This document shows positions 1 through 9,218 of a stretch of DNA of 64,000 nt, piece by piece (position 1 is the first letter of the stretch; every line of letters begins with the position of its first letter). The notes beneath the pieces were generated by a model, which did no database searches, had not been told where the DNA came from, and worked only from the letters and a program-made list of their open reading frames with translations. The translations under genes were made by a program, and so were the position numbers. The DNA is from Wenyingzhuangia marina (lineage in GTDB: Bacteria; Bacteroidota; Bacteroidia; Flavobacteriales; Flavobacteriaceae), in the NCBI RefSeq assembly GCF_900130035.1, contig NZ_FQXQ01000003.1, forward strand, positions 521,751 to 585,750, read 5' to 3'.

Positions 1-689
1 TCTCCTTTGATATGGATTTGATAATCTAACATAGAAGGAATGGTTCTACCAGTATTTCCTAATAAGTCTTTTTGAATAATAACCAAAGTAGCTCCGGCAG
101 GACCTAAGTTCTTTTGTGCACCAGCATAAATAATTCCGAATTTAGAAACATCTACAGGTTTAGAGAAAATATCAGAAGACATATCTGCAACCAAAGGAAC
201 TTCTGTAGTAGGGAACTCTTTAAATTGTGTTCCAAAAATAGTGTTGTTTGTAGTAATGTGAACATAATCAGCATCCGAAGGAATAGTATATCCTTTAGGT
301 ATGTAGTTATAGTTAGTGTCTTTAGAAGTAGCCACAACTTCAACCTCTCCAAACAACTTAGCTTCTTTAATAGCTTTAGAACTCCAAGCTCCAGTATCTA
401 CATAGGCAGCTTTACCACCTTCGTTTTTCATTAAATTGATGGCTGTCATTAAAAATTGCATAGAAGCTCCACCTTGTAAAAACAATACTTCGTGAGTTTC
501 TGGCACATATAACAATTCTTTAACCAATGCTACAGCTTTGTCATAAACAGCAACAAATTCCTTGCTACGGTGAGATATTTCAATTAATGATAAACCTGTG
601 TTGTCAAAATCTAATACAGCTTGACTAGCTTTCTCAAAAACTTCTTGAGGTAGGATTGAAGGACCTGCGCTAAAATTATGTTTTTTCAT
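1..689 (-). CDS. serC: Phosphoserine aminotransferase, C-terminal end outside the window
   Basis: PLP-dependent enzyme that converts 3-phosphohydroxypyruvate and glutamate to 3-phosphoserine, the second step of serine synthesis; it also serves pyridoxal phosphate synthesis in some bacteria. The reverse-strand translation begins [14 protein letters not shown], a typical SerC N-terminus, followed by the conserved FLQGGAS stretch and the PLP-lysine region [10 protein letters not shown]. About 229 of roughly 355 codons are present; the rest lies left of base 1. The ATG at 687-689 is chosen because the SerC signature starts there. The next gene upstream on the same strand is the LuxC-type reductase, an arrangement common in flavobacteria (from memory). 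Confidence 0.95.
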   Translation of the reverse strand, partial: MKKHNFSAGPSILPQEVFEKASQAVLDFDNTGLSLIEISHRSKEFVAVYDKAVALVKELLYVPETHEVLFLQGGASMQFLMTAINLMKNEGGKAAYVDTGAWSSKAIKEAKLFGEVEVVATSKDTNYNYIPKGYTIPSDADYVHITTNNTIFGTQFKEFPTTEVPLVADMSSDIFSKPVDVSKFGIIYAGAQKNLGPAGATLVIIQKDLLGNTGRTIPSMLDYQIHIKG

Positions 690-773
690 TATATATTTAA
701 TTTTTGGAAAGCACAAATTTATAAAATCTAGTCACTTTACCTTTACGTTTGAGTATTTATTTTTAACGTTTTT

Positions 774-1832
774 TTATAATGTTATTAAAAAATTAACAGT
801 ATCAACGTTATCTGCATAATTCCATAATTTTGGAAGCTGTGTTTGACCAAATTTTACACTATCTTCAATATTTAGCTCAGAAGTGATACATTGAACTTTG
901 TCTGAATCGTCTTTTAATTTGGTTTTAAGGCTATCAAAATCATCATAGAATTCATAAAATAGACTGGCGATAGGAGAGGCATAACTTTTGTCTTCTTTTA
1001 ACATTAAAAAACCATTTTCTTTAATGTCAAATAAACTCATTAAATAGACTGCTTTATTGTAATCGTAATTGTTAGCGTATTTGGTATAGTTAAGAATGTC
1101 TTTGTGTTTGTAAACAGCCTTAAAAAGCTTGTCAAAATCATAATTTCTTGGAATAAATATTTTAGAAACATTTCTACAACCTAAGCCGTAGTATCTAAAA
1201 ATATCATCACTTAAATTTTCTAGTTGTTCATGTGTTTCATTACCATCTAAAACGGCCACAGAATTTCTACTCTTTCTAATAATGTGAGGATGTTTACCAA
1301 AGTAGTAATCAAAATAACGAGCGGTGTTGTTGCTTCCTGTAGCAATTACAGCATCATAATTTTGTAATTTTTCTTCGGTAAAATTAAATGTTCCTTTAAA
1401 GCTAGGTTCTACATATTCTAAATATTTTGCTATTAAAGGAATAAAATATTTATCGTTTGATGACAATTTAGCCAAGACCTTATTTCCTGTGATGGCTACA
1501 CATAAAAAATCATGAAAACCAACCAAAGGAATGTTTCCAGCCATAATAACCGCAATGGTTTTATCGCTGGTTGATTGAATGTTATAGTCTTGTAACCACT
1601 GTTCAATACTCTCTTTAGTCAGTGTTTTTGCCCAACTATCAAAAGCAAATAGCACATTGTTTTGAGTAAACCAACTGTTGTATTCTTCGGCTCTTTTTAT
1701 TTGAGTAGTAAATACCTCAAAAAATAAGTCATTAAAAGGGACTTCTTCTTTTTTAAGAATCCCAGTTGTTGTAAATTGCGAAAGAAATTGCCCTAAGGTA
1801 ATAAATGCTTGTTTTCTCTTATCTAAACTCAT
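774..1832 (-). CDS. LuxC-type acyl-CoA reductase family protein
   Basis: 352 residues matching the LuxC/acyl-CoA reductase family, an aldehyde-dehydrogenase-like fold that reduces acyl-CoA to aldehyde. Family-like stretches are the cofactor-binding segment around residues 94-125 (IMAGNIPLVGFHDFL), the ATGSNNTARYF segment near 165-174, and Cys219 in GLGCRNVSK, the likely acyl-accepting nucleophile. No luxAB genes are present, so bioluminescence is not implied. It lies 84 bp upstream of serC on the same strand and is divergent from a ferredoxin gene. The physiological substrate is unknown. Family assignment is confident; the reaction is inferred from the family. Confidence 0.82.
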   Translation of the reverse strand: MSLDKRKQAFITLGQFLSQFTTTGILKKEEVPFNDLFFEVFTTQIKRAEEYNSWFTQNNVLFAFDSWAKTLTKESIEQWLQDYNIQSTSDKTIAVIMAGNIPLVGFHDFLCVAITGNKVLAKLSSNDKYFIPLIAKYLEYVEPSFKGTFNFTEEKLQNYDAVIATGSNNTARYFDYYFGKHPHIIRKSRNSVAVLDGNETHEQLENLSDDIFRYYGLGCRNVSKIFIPRNYDFDKLFKAVYKHKDILNYTKYANNYDYNKAVYLMSLFDIKENGFLMLKEDKSYASPIASLFYEFYDDFDSLKTKLKDDSDKVQCITSELNIEDSVKFGQTQLPKLWNYADNVDTVNFLITL

Positions 1833-1851
1833 TATAAGTTAGTTTGTGGGT

Positions 1852-2259
<408 letters not shown>

Positions 2260-2280
2260 GGTTAAAAACATACTTATTAA

Positions 2281-2316
2281 AAACGCCAATCATAATTTAT
2301 GATTGGCGTTTTTTGT
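2281..2316 (+). terminator. Rho-independent terminator after the ferredoxin gene
   Basis: A 15-bp inverted repeat (2281-2295 and 2297-2311, core ACGCCAATCATAA) is followed by a T-rich tail. Confidence 0.85.
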
Positions 2317-2324
2317 TTGATAAA

Positions 2325-2356
2325 TTGAAAGAAAAAAATATAAGATGATATATTTG
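2325..2356 (+). promoter_or_regulatory. Putative promoter for the SGNH hydrolase gene
   Basis: TATATTTG at 2349-2356 fits the TAnnTTTG -7 element exactly. A TTG at 2325-2327 lies 21 bp upstream as a possible -33 element. The ATG is 35 bp downstream. Confidence 0.5.
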
Positions 2357-2390
2357 TGATATTATCAAAATCTATTGAATCCTTTACAGT

Positions 2391-3158
2391 ATGTCTACAA
2401 GATTGAATTTTTCTATGTTGTTATGTTTTATAACGACTGTTTGTACAAGTCTTTTTGCCCAAGAAAATAATACGACACCCTCAGATTTATTTCCATCCGA
2501 AAAAGTGGTGACTAGATATCATAATGATTGGACGATTAAAAACTATCAAAGTAGAATTGCTACGTTTGAAAAAGATGTTCCAGAGTTTGGAGATGTTTTT
2601 TTTATAGGAAATAGCATCACCCAACAAGGAAATGATTGGAATGAAAAGTTTGAATTAAATCACATCAAAAATAGAGGGATTGCAGGTGATGTAACCGATG
2701 GTGTGATTGCTAGACTAAATGAAATTGTGTATTACAAACCCAAAGCTGTCTTTATTTTAATTGGAATCAATGATTTGTTTAATTTACATCATGATGTAGA
2801 TAATAGTCATAATTTAAAGTATGATAAAATTATTCCATCGGCTAAATATGTAGGGAAAAACATCATAAAAATCTCTAAAATTATTCATGAAAAATCACCA
2901 AATACTAAAATATTTGTGAGAACTGTGCTTCCAACCACACGTTCATTTTTAAAGGATGAAATTTTAGAAATCAATAAAATGATTAAAAAAGGAGCGCATA
3001 AAGGTTTTTATTCTGTAGTTGATTTATACAGCGTTTTTGTTGATGAATCTGGATTTATGCAAAAGGAATTAACCAAAGATGGTGTTCATTTAAATGACAA
3101 AGGGTATCAGCAATGGGTAGCGTTTGAGAAACCTATATTGTTAGAGTTTTATAAATAA
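2391..3158 (+). CDS. Secreted SGNH/GDSL-family hydrolase
   Basis: 255 residues with an N-terminal signal peptide (hydrophobic residues 7-22, cleavage probably after LFAQ). The SGNH blocks are in order: GNSITQQG with the nucleophile Ser75, GIAGDVTDG (oxyanion Gly near 98), GINDLF with Asn127, and DGVHLNDKGY with Asp230 and His233. This subgroup, which resembles platelet-activating-factor acetylhydrolase, includes esterases that remove acetyl groups from sugars. It faces the GH43 gene across a shared terminator, so carbohydrate de-acetylation is plausible. The substrate cannot be read from the sequence. Confidence 0.88.
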   Translation: MSTRLNFSMLLCFITTVCTSLFAQENNTTPSDLFPSEKVVTRYHNDWTIKNYQSRIATFEKDVPEFGDVFFIGNSITQQGNDWNEKFELNHIKNRGIAGDVTDGVIARLNEIVYYKPKAVFILIGINDLFNLHHDVDNSHNLKYDKIIPSAKYVGKNIIKISKIIHEKSPNTKIFVRTVLPTTRSFLKDEILEINKMIKKGAHKGFYSVVDLYSVFVDESGFMQKELTKDGVHLNDKGYQQWVAFEKPILLEFYK

Positions 3159-3194
3159 AACAAGAGGTTGAATATTTATTCAACCTCTTGTTTT
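3157..3194. terminator. Bidirectional terminator between the SGNH hydrolase and GH43 genes
   Basis: A perfect 18-bp inverted repeat (3157-3174 and 3177-3194) with a 2-nt loop, flanked by A and T runs. It can serve both convergent genes. Confidence 0.85.
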
Positions 3195-3200
3195 AAATTA

Positions 3201-5009
3201 TTATTTTAATATTTTCTTGTAAGTAATACCTCTAGGGCTAATTAATTTTACATGATAGATTCCTGAATGGAATTTACTAAAATCGATGGTGTAATTTGTG
3301 GCGTTTTTTGGATTGTAAGTTTCTACTATTTTTCCAATATTATCATAAATTTCTACCCGAATTAAAGGAGTAGTTCCTGCAATATTTAAATCTGTTTTTA
3401 CAGGGTTTGGAAAAATATCAATGGTTTTAACTTTTGATATTGCAGCGCTAAGATCTTCATCAACAGCAGTTGCATACCAACGTTGACAGTCACAGTTGGT
3501 GTTTTGATAGAGTTTTACTTGTGTTTCATAGGTGTAAGCAAAAGGTATTTCTAAAATGGTATTTTGAATAGATGGATAAATGACTAATTTATTATTCACA
3601 GGAGATTTTTGTACTCTAAATTTTTGATTGATTGCTCCGGTATAGTTGTTCGTTAGCTGAAGAACATCTCCATTTTCACTTCCATCTACGGCTTCTAGAT
3701 AAAAATCTTTGTTTTTAGAGTTCTGTATTACATATTCTCCTGTTCCTAAAGGAGTAAATATCCACTTTTGAGATGCTTGATTTTCATCTTTATTATGTTG
3801 CCAAAGTAAAGCTCCTTCATCAACTATATGATTCTCTACATCTAAGAATTTATTACTATTTACATTTTCTAAGGTGTAAGTTCCTTCACTTAAAAAATCA
3901 AGAGATAATGATGGCCACCCGTCACTTCCCCAATCTAATTTACCAAAACCTAAAGTAGGCCCTCCCATATTGTTGGCTTCTTCACTAGGATAATAGCCTT
4001 TAGGGTCGTAATAATGAAAGCTTACATAGTCTACTCCACCTTCAGAATAAATACCAATATGTCCGGGACCATAATAACGATCTTCTAAACCACGAGCATC
4101 ATCATGTTTAAAAAAGAGAGTACCTCCACTTGGAGTCCCATAGGTAACTAATGGTTTTCCCTCTTTATCAACGAAAGGTCCTTTGGCACTTTCTGAACGT
4201 CCCATTATAACGTAATAGCTACTAGCAATACCGTTACAACATCCTCCCTTATTGTAAAAGATGTAATAATACCCATCTCTATAAATCATAGTAGCTCCCT
4301 CTCCTTCGAAATAAACTCCAGTATTAGGACCTGTAAAAGAGTTGGCTATTGTTTTTCCGGGTAAATTTCCACTATAATTTTTTGGTATTCCGCTTATAGA
4401 ATCAATTTCCGTAACAACCATTCCTCGTTCATTAAAAGATCCATAGGTCATCCATATTTTATTGTCATGACCTCTAGTAAGAGCAGGGTCAATAGCATTG
4501 AGCGCTAAGCCTGGTTGGTAAGACCAAATACCCAAAAATCCAGCATCTACCCAATTATAATCTGGGGAATCGGGGTTTAGAGATTTGGTAGAAACACAAC
4601 CAATGGTTGAAGTCATTGTACCCCATTCCGAACAAGAGTAATATAAATAGTAACGACCATTCATTTTAATAATATCTGGTGCCCAAAAAGCTCCATGAAA
4701 AACAGCATCTCCATCATTATTTGTACCTCCTTTTACATAACTATTAATCCACTCTGGAAATTCTGTTTTTGTAAATGGAGAAGGTCCATTTTGCCAAGTA
4801 ATAAGATCATATGAGTACATTGCGTGAATTCCATCTCCTGTGGCAAATATCCAATATCGATCACCATCTTTTACAATATTTGAAGGGTCATGTAGTCCTT
4901 CTGGCCAGTCTTGTGCAAATGCAGAATAAAATAAAGGAAAACAAAAAAATATTAGAAATATTATTTTTAACTTGAAGTTTAAGTAATTTAAAACGTATTT
5001 TTTTATCAT
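3201..5009 (-). CDS. Secreted GH43 arabinanase-like enzyme with ricin-type lectin domain and T9SS sorting domain
   Basis: 602 residues. After a signal peptide (to about residue 33) comes a five-blade propeller typical of glycoside hydrolase family 43. The probable catalytic base is Asp41 in LHDPSNI, the pKa modulator Asp174 in NAIDPAL, and the acid Glu235 or Glu237 in FEGEGATM. The family acts on arabinans and related pentose or galactose polymers; endo-1,5-alpha-L-arabinanase is the best guess. Residues about 375-515 form a ricin-B-like lectin domain with a QKW motif. The last 70 residues (IDIFPNPVKTDLNI onward) are a type IX secretion Por sorting domain, so the enzyme is exported across or onto the outer membrane. 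Confidence 0.9.
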   Translation of the reverse strand: MIKKYVLNYLNFKLKIIFLIFFCFPLFYSAFAQDWPEGLHDPSNIVKDGDRYWIFATGDGIHAMYSYDLITWQNGPSPFTKTEFPEWINSYVKGGTNNDGDAVFHGAFWAPDIIKMNGRYYLYYSCSEWGTMTSTIGCVSTKSLNPDSPDYNWVDAGFLGIWSYQPGLALNAIDPALTRGHDNKIWMTYGSFNERGMVVTEIDSISGIPKNYSGNLPGKTIANSFTGPNTGVYFEGEGATMIYRDGYYYIFYNKGGCCNGIASSYYVIMGRSESAKGPFVDKEGKPLVTYGTPSGGTLFFKHDDARGLEDRYYGPGHIGIYSEGGVDYVSFHYYDPKGYYPSEEANNMGGPTLGFGKLDWGSDGWPSLSLDFLSEGTYTLENVNSNKFLDVENHIVDEGALLWQHNKDENQASQKWIFTPLGTGEYVIQNSKNKDFYLEAVDGSENGDVLQLTNNYTGAINQKFRVQKSPVNNKLVIYPSIQNTILEIPFAYTYETQVKLYQNTNCDCQRWYATAVDEDLSAAISKVKTIDIFPNPVKTDLNIAGTTPLIRVEIYDNIGKIVETYNPKNATNYTIDFSKFHSGIYHVKLISPRGITYKKILK

Positions 5010-5153
5010 AAGTATAGTAGTTCGTGTAAAAAAACATAAAAATAGTTAAAAAACAAGAGGTTTGGTGTTTATATTATAAAAACTAATACCATGGAAGAAG
5101 ACGAGTTTTTTGTTTTTTATAATTAACAGTTCTGATTTATAACTCCTGATTTA

Positions 5154-5229
5154 TATATGGTAAAAAGCATATATTTTTATTTATATGATAAAAAGCATAT
5201 ATTTGTACATATATGATAAAAAGCATATA
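5154..5229 (+). promoter_or_regulatory. Three tandem operator-like repeats upstream of satD
   Basis: The 20-bp element TATATGATAAAAAGCATATA occurs at 5182-5201 and 5210-5229, and with one change (A to G at position 7) at 5154-5173. The period is exactly 28 bp. Each copy is itself an imperfect palindrome (TATATG, 8 bp, CATATA). The last copy ends 4 bp before the satD ATG, and copies 2 and 3 flank a TATATTTG -7 element. SatD ends in a helix-turn-helix, so autoregulation is the simplest reading; this is inference. Confidence 0.7.
5198..5205 (+). promoter_or_regulatory. -7 element of the satD promoter
   Basis: TATATTTG matches TAnnTTTG exactly and overlaps the end of the second operator copy. 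No good -33 element is seen. A start near 5212 would lie inside the third copy, so a bound protein would block transcription. Confidence 0.55.
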
Positions 5230-5233
5230 AAAA

Positions 5234-5836
5234 ATGAAAGCAGTCATCACAGCAGATATCATCAATTCAAGAGAGGTTTCTCCAGAAATTTGGTTAAATA
5301 CTTTAAAAAGTACTTTGCTAAACATAGGGGAGGAGTATAGTGTTTGGGAAGTATTTCGTGGAGATAGTATTCAGATGATAATAGAACCTCAAAAAGCGTT
5401 AGAAGTAGCGGTTTTATTAAAGTCAGCAATCAAACAAATTCCAAATATTGACATTAGAATAGGAATTGGTATTGGAGAAGTTACTTATCAATCAGAAAAA
5501 GTAACGACTTCTAATGGACCTGCATTTGTAAATGCTGGTGAAGCTTTTGATGGTTTAAAGAAAAGTACCTTGTTCATAAAAACGCCATGGGGAGACTTTG
5601 ATAAAACAATCAATATTATGCTAAATTTAGCGACTTTAACCATGGATTATTGGAAACCAGCCATGGCAGAAATTGTTTATGAACAATTACAAAATCCAGA
5701 AAGTAAACAAATAGAAATTGCTCAAGCTTTAAATAAAAAACAAAGTAATGTGAGTTATAGTTTAAAAAAGGCAGGATATGAGGAAATACAAGATTGTCTT
5801 CAGTTTTACAAACAGCAAATAGGAGGGTTATGTTAG
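5234..5836 (+). CDS. SatD family protein with C-terminal helix-turn-helix
   Basis: 200 residues. The N-terminal part (MKAVITADIINSREV, then FRGDSIQMII and a GIGIGEV stretch) matches the SatD family, named after a gene of the Streptococcus mutans acid-tolerance sat operon; its biochemical role is not established. Residues about 150-185 (IEIAQALNKKQSNVSYSLKKAG) read as a helix-turn-helix, suggesting DNA binding. The reading frame overlaps the following DUF3307 gene by 7 bp, so the pair is co-translated. Three tandem palindromic repeats lie directly upstream and are likely operators. There is no clear Shine-Dalgarno sequence, and the last repeat nearly touches the start codon. Confidence 0.82.
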   Translation: MKAVITADIINSREVSPEIWLNTLKSTLLNIGEEYSVWEVFRGDSIQMIIEPQKALEVAVLLKSAIKQIPNIDIRIGIGIGEVTYQSEKVTTSNGPAFVNAGEAFDGLKKSTLFIKTPWGDFDKTINIMLNLATLTMDYWKPAMAEIVYEQLQNPESKQIEIAQALNKKQSNVSYSLKKAGYEEIQDCLQFYKQQIGGLC

Positions 5837-6540
5837 TACTAAAATTATTGATAGCTCATGTATTAGGTGATTTTGTATTACAACCTAACAAATGGGTAAA
5901 ACATAAGGAAAGGAAAAAATGGGCTTCCAAATATTTGTATATCCATACTGCAATTCATGCTTTGTTATTGTTGATTGTACTTGGTTTTCAAATAAAATAT
6001 TTATGGAAAATTATAATAATTAGTATTTCTCATTTGGTGATAGATGGAATTAAGTTGCTAAAACCTATTAAAAATAGTCGAATATTATTTTTTGCAGATC
6101 AAATAGCACATTTAACAGTAATTGGATTGGTTGTCAGGCAATGGAGTGATTTAAATATAGATTTTAGTACTGTTGTTTCTGAACAAAACTTATTACTTGT
6201 ATTGTCTTTGTTACTGTTAACATCGGTAACTTCTATTGTGTTAAAAGTGGTTTTTAGTGTATGGAATAAGGAGATAGAAGAAGTAAGTAAAGAAGATAGC
6301 TCATTGAAAAATGCAGGAAAATACATCGGAATTTTAGAACGTTTGTTTGTATTTGCTTTTGTCGTGCTGAATCAATGGCAAGCAATTGGTTTTTTATTAG
6401 CTGCAAAATCGGTGTTCCGTTTTGGGGATTTAACCAAAGCCAAGGATAGAAAATTAACTGAATATATATTGGTGGGAACTTTGTTAAGTTTTGGAATCGC
6501 CATTGTGATAGGTTTGACTTATCAATATTTGAGCTTTTAA
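5830..6540 (+). CDS. DUF3307 family integral membrane protein
   Basis: 236 residues with several hydrophobic segments. The first 30 residues (LLIAHVLGDFVLQPNKWVKHK) carry the polar HxxxDFxxQ signature of DUF3307, and SHLVIDGIK recalls the second conserved histidine/aspartate patch. The ATG at 5830 sits inside the last codons of satD and follows a strong AGGAGG at 5821-5826, which is unusual for this phylum. It is preferred over an earlier in-frame start at 5794 because the conserved domain begins here. SatD and DUF3307 are recurrent neighbours (from memory), which suggests one function, but that function is unknown. Confidence 0.83.
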   Translation: MLVLKLLIAHVLGDFVLQPNKWVKHKERKKWASKYLYIHTAIHALLLLIVLGFQIKYLWKIIIISISHLVIDGIKLLKPIKNSRILFFADQIAHLTVIGLVVRQWSDLNIDFSTVVSEQNLLLVLSLLLLTSVTSIVLKVVFSVWNKEIEEVSKEDSSLKNAGKYIGILERLFVFAFVVLNQWQAIGFLLAAKSVFRFGDLTKAKDRKLTEYILVGTLLSFGIAIVIGLTYQYLSF

Positions 6541-6636
6541 TGGTTTTATTGATTATTTTTAGATTCATGGGGAAATCTGCATTCTAGCAAATAGACACTT
6601 TTAGTAAATAATTGTGAAAATATTAAAGGTTCTCCC

Positions 6637-6681
6637 TGTAACTATTGTTACATCATATAGTATTTATTCTGATTAAATTTG
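6637..6681 (+). promoter_or_regulatory. GTAAC-N4-GTTAC box plus -7 element upstream of the thioredoxin gene
   Basis: The palindrome TGTAACTATTGTTACA (6637-6652, core 6638-6651) lies 22 bp upstream of TAAATTTG (6674-6681). The same palindrome-to--7 distance occurs at two other places in this window. The 5-4-5 layout is that of CRP/FNR-family sites, and the position corresponds to about -41. Regulator identity is inferred. Confidence 0.6.
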
Positions 6682-6746
6682 TTATTTTAAGTTTAGTATT
6701 TTTTGAATACGAAACAAAAGAGATAGATTAATAAATTTTATTAAAC

Positions 6747-7043
6747 ATGAGCAAATTTTCAGAATTAATAAATCAAAATACTCCTGTATTAGTAGACTTT
6801 TTTGCAGAGTGGTGTGGACCTTGTAAAACGATGGGTCCAATTCTAAAAGAAGTGAAAGATAGTGTAGGTGATGACATTTTTATTATTAAAATAGATGTGG
6901 ATAAGAATCAAGCTTTGGCAGCAAAATACCAAGTAAGAGGTGTACCAACATTGGTGTTGTTTAAAAATGGAAAACAAGTTTGGAAACAATCTGGGGTACT
7001 TCAAAAAAATGAAATTATAAATGTTATTGCTACTAATAGTTAA
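6747..7043 (+). CDS. Thioredoxin
   Basis: 98-residue cytoplasmic thioredoxin with the active site WCGPCK (Cys23 and Cys26), the buried aspartate region VDFFAEW, and the cis-proline loop RGVPTLV. Length and motifs are standard. It is followed after 11 bp by a methyltransferase gene and is probably co-transcribed with it. A GTAAC palindrome with a -7 element about 70 bp upstream suggests control by a CRP/FNR-type regulator. The symbol trxA is not given because flavobacteria carry several paralogues. Confidence 0.93.
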   Translation: MSKFSELINQNTPVLVDFFAEWCGPCKTMGPILKEVKDSVGDDIFIIKIDVDKNQALAAKYQVRGVPTLVLFKNGKQVWKQSGVLQKNEIINVIATNS

Positions 7044-7054
7044 ACTTTAGAAAG

Positions 7055-7651
7055 GTGACAAATTTTTGGGATGAAAGATATAGTGAAGAGGATTATGCCT
7101 ACGGTCTACTTCCAAATTCATATGTTAAAATACAATTAGATAAACTTCCTCCTGGAAACATTCTTTTTCCTGCTGAGGGAGAAGGTAGGAATGCCGTATA
7201 TGCTGCAAAAAAAGGATGGATGGTTACTGCTTTTGACAGTAGTAAAGTTGCAAAACATAAAGCTTTAGCATTGTCAAAATTGAATCATACAACGATTGAT
7301 TATGTTGTTTCTAATGCAGAGGATTTTACATCAAATATAAAATTTGAGGTATTGGTTTTAAATTATGCCCACTTTCCTAAAGGTATTAGACGTAACATTC
7401 ATAAACATCTTATTTCTTTTTTAAAACCAAAGGCTACTATTATTTTTGAAGCTTTTTCCAAGAATCAATTACAATATAGTTCTGGTGGTCCAAAAGATAA
7501 AAGTATGCTGTTTTCTATAAATGAGATTAAAAATGAATTTCCTAATATTAATTTTAAAGAATTAAAAGAAGAAAATATTCAATTGAACGAGGGTAGATAT
7601 CATCAAGGGATGGCATCTGTAGTAAGATTCACAGGAGAATTAATAAAATAA
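7055..7651 (+). CDS. Class I SAM-dependent methyltransferase (TehB-like)
   Basis: 198 residues. The N-terminus NFWDERYSEEDYAYG and the glycine-rich motif I (FPAEGEGRNAVYAAKKGWMVTAFDSS, about residues 38-63) match small SAM methyltransferases of the TehB/thiopurine-like group. The start is a GTG at 7055, placed by the conserved N-terminus and the AAAGG just before it; no ATG fits. It follows the thioredoxin gene by 11 bp. The substrate is unknown. Confidence 0.75.
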   Translation: MTNFWDERYSEEDYAYGLLPNSYVKIQLDKLPPGNILFPAEGEGRNAVYAAKKGWMVTAFDSSKVAKHKALALSKLNHTTIDYVVSNAEDFTSNIKFEVLVLNYAHFPKGIRRNIHKHLISFLKPKATIIFEAFSKNQLQYSSGGPKDKSMLFSINEIKNEFPNINFKELKEENIQLNEGRYHQGMASVVRFTGELIK

Positions 7652-7659
7652 ATTATTTT

Positions 7660-8658
7660 TTAGTTTCCTTTTAAACGAGTCCATAAGTCAGATAATATTT
7701 TTTTGCCATCACGGTTGTTTTTTGGAACCTCAACAAACTGAACATTTCCATCAATATCAACATCTATTTTGTATTTAAAAACAAAGTTTTCAGATGTTGG
7801 ATTGATACTTAAAAGTCCAAATCGTAAATCGTTAAAATAAAGAATTTCCTCTTTTTTAGTAATCGTATACCATCCTTCAGAAATAGCAATCATGCGTTTT
7901 ACTTTTTCGTTTTTAACAAGATTTCCTAAGAGTTCATGGTTTTTAGGATAGTTTGTAAAAGTGATGGGTTGAGCATCAAAAAAAGAATAATTACCTAATA
8001 AATAAGCTTTCTCAGTTTCTACATTGGCACTCCAAAGTATGGTGTTTAAAGGAGATGGCCTTGTATCTATTTGTAAATACTCAATATTTTTACTTTCTAG
8101 TTCTGTTTTAAATTGATTGTATGCTATCCACTTAAAAAAAAGTTAAACATTAAATAAGAAGTACTGATTATCAATCCTGTTTTATTATAGAAACTACGTT
8201 TTTTAGAGGTCCTATTTTGTCTAAAAGCAAGAATTCAAAACACCAAAAAAGGAAGTGTGTATATGGGGTCAATCACAAATATGGTTTTAAATGCGAGTCT
8301 TGTATCAAAAGGCCAAAAGAGTTGTGTTTCCCATGTGGTATGTGCATCTAAAATAGGATGTGTTACAAAGCCCCAAAAGAACAACCAAGACCAATTTTTA
8401 AAGTTTTTATAGGTTTCATAACGAGAAATGATCCAACCAAAAACAGGAGCAAAAAGTACTGAAAACAGAATAGAATGTGTAAACCCTCTATGTATAGATA
8501 GTGCGGTTACGGTATCTGTAAAATAAGAAGCAAATACATCTAAATCGGGAATGGTTCCTGCAATGGCTCCATAAAATATGGCTTTGTTTCCAATTTTTTT
8601 TACCTAAAACAGCCTCACCAACAGCTGCTCCTAATACAATTTGAGTTAACGAATCCAT
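7660..8658 (-). pseudogene. Broken YdjM-type metal-dependent hydrolase gene
   Basis: Read on the minus strand from ATG 8656-8658, the translation starts MDSLTQIVLGAAVGEAVLG, the N-terminus of the YdjM/LexA-regulated membrane-bound metal-dependent hydrolase family, and continues with GAIAGTIPDLDV, HRGFTHS and GFVTHPILDAHT. Three lesions break it: an extra base in an A8 run (8594-8601), an in-frame TGA (8235-8237) replacing a sense codon, and a frameshift at an 8-base homopolymer (8134-8141). Correcting them restores about 332 codons ending at 7660. The intact 77-codon tail (7660-7893) is therefore only the end of this gene. Two lesions are homopolymeric and could be sequencing errors; the TGA argues for real decay. 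Confidence 0.85.
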
Positions 8659-8667
8659 ATAATTGTA

Positions 8668-9048
8668 TTATATATCGTTATTTATTTCTATCCAATACTT
8701 ATCTGGATCTTGAAAGTAAATTTGTTGAATTCCATCTTTTCTAACGTAGTTTTTATTCGGAGTTCCTAACCAATCAGAGTAGTCAACATGTAACGTTTTT
8801 AAGTGATTTACAAATAAACTTATATCCTCTATTGCCAAAGCAAAATGAACGGCTTTATTGGTTGTAATGTCATCTAAACGAGGAATTAAATGAAGTTGTT
8901 TGCCTTCACCTAAGGATAACCATCTTGTTTTAGAATTAGAAGCTGTATTTTCAATTTCTTCTAGTTTTAAGACTCTTCTATAAAATTCAACAGATACATT
9001 TACATCTTTTACAGAAATGGCGACGTGATTAAATGAAAAAGGAAACAT
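8668..9048 (-). CDS. VOC (glyoxalase/bleomycin-resistance fold) family protein
   Basis: 126 residues with two beta-alpha-beta-beta-beta modules. The first begins FNHVAISVKDVNVSVEFYRRVL (metal-ligand His8) and ends near QLHLIPR (His54). The second begins AVHFALAIED (His68) and ends with QDPDKYWIEIN (Glu near 122). The His/His/His/Glu layout suits a metal-dependent lyase or dioxygenase. Length and layout are close to single-domain glyoxalase-I-like proteins. The reaction is unknown. Confidence 0.82.
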   Translation of the reverse strand: MFPFSFNHVAISVKDVNVSVEFYRRVLKLEEIENTASNSKTRWLSLGEGKQLHLIPRLDDITTNKAVHFALAIEDISLFVNHLKTLHVDYSDWLGTPNKNYVRKDGIQQIYFQDPDKYWIEINNDI

Positions 9049-9155
9049 GGTCTAAAATTTTTAAGAAGTTCAAATATCGCTATTAATTTTAGGAAACTCT
9101 CTTGTTTATAAAAATTTAGAACTAAATAATGAATCAAACGATATTTTTTTGCTTG

Positions 9156-9199
9156 GTAACTAATGTTACTGACTACGGTTTTATTCTCGTCTACATTTG
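9156..9199 (+). promoter_or_regulatory. GTAAC-N4-GTTAC box plus -7 element of the efflux operon
   Basis: GTAACTAATGTTAC (9156-9169) lies 22 bp upstream of TACATTTG (9192-9199). The tolC ATG follows at 9219. The spacing is identical to the thioredoxin promoter. No TTG -33 element is needed if an activator binds here; that is inference. Confidence 0.62.
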
Positions 9200-9218
9200 C
9201 TCTATAAATTAACCATTG

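Noticed and set aside
5154..5229. Possible mini CRISPR array
   Set aside because: Three 20-bp repeats with only 8-bp spacers, no cas genes, and a promoter inside; operators fit better.
9156..9199. Repressor operator at the tolC promoter
   Set aside because: The identical 22-bp distance to the -7 element at three promoters, with no overlap of the -7 element, fits an activator better.
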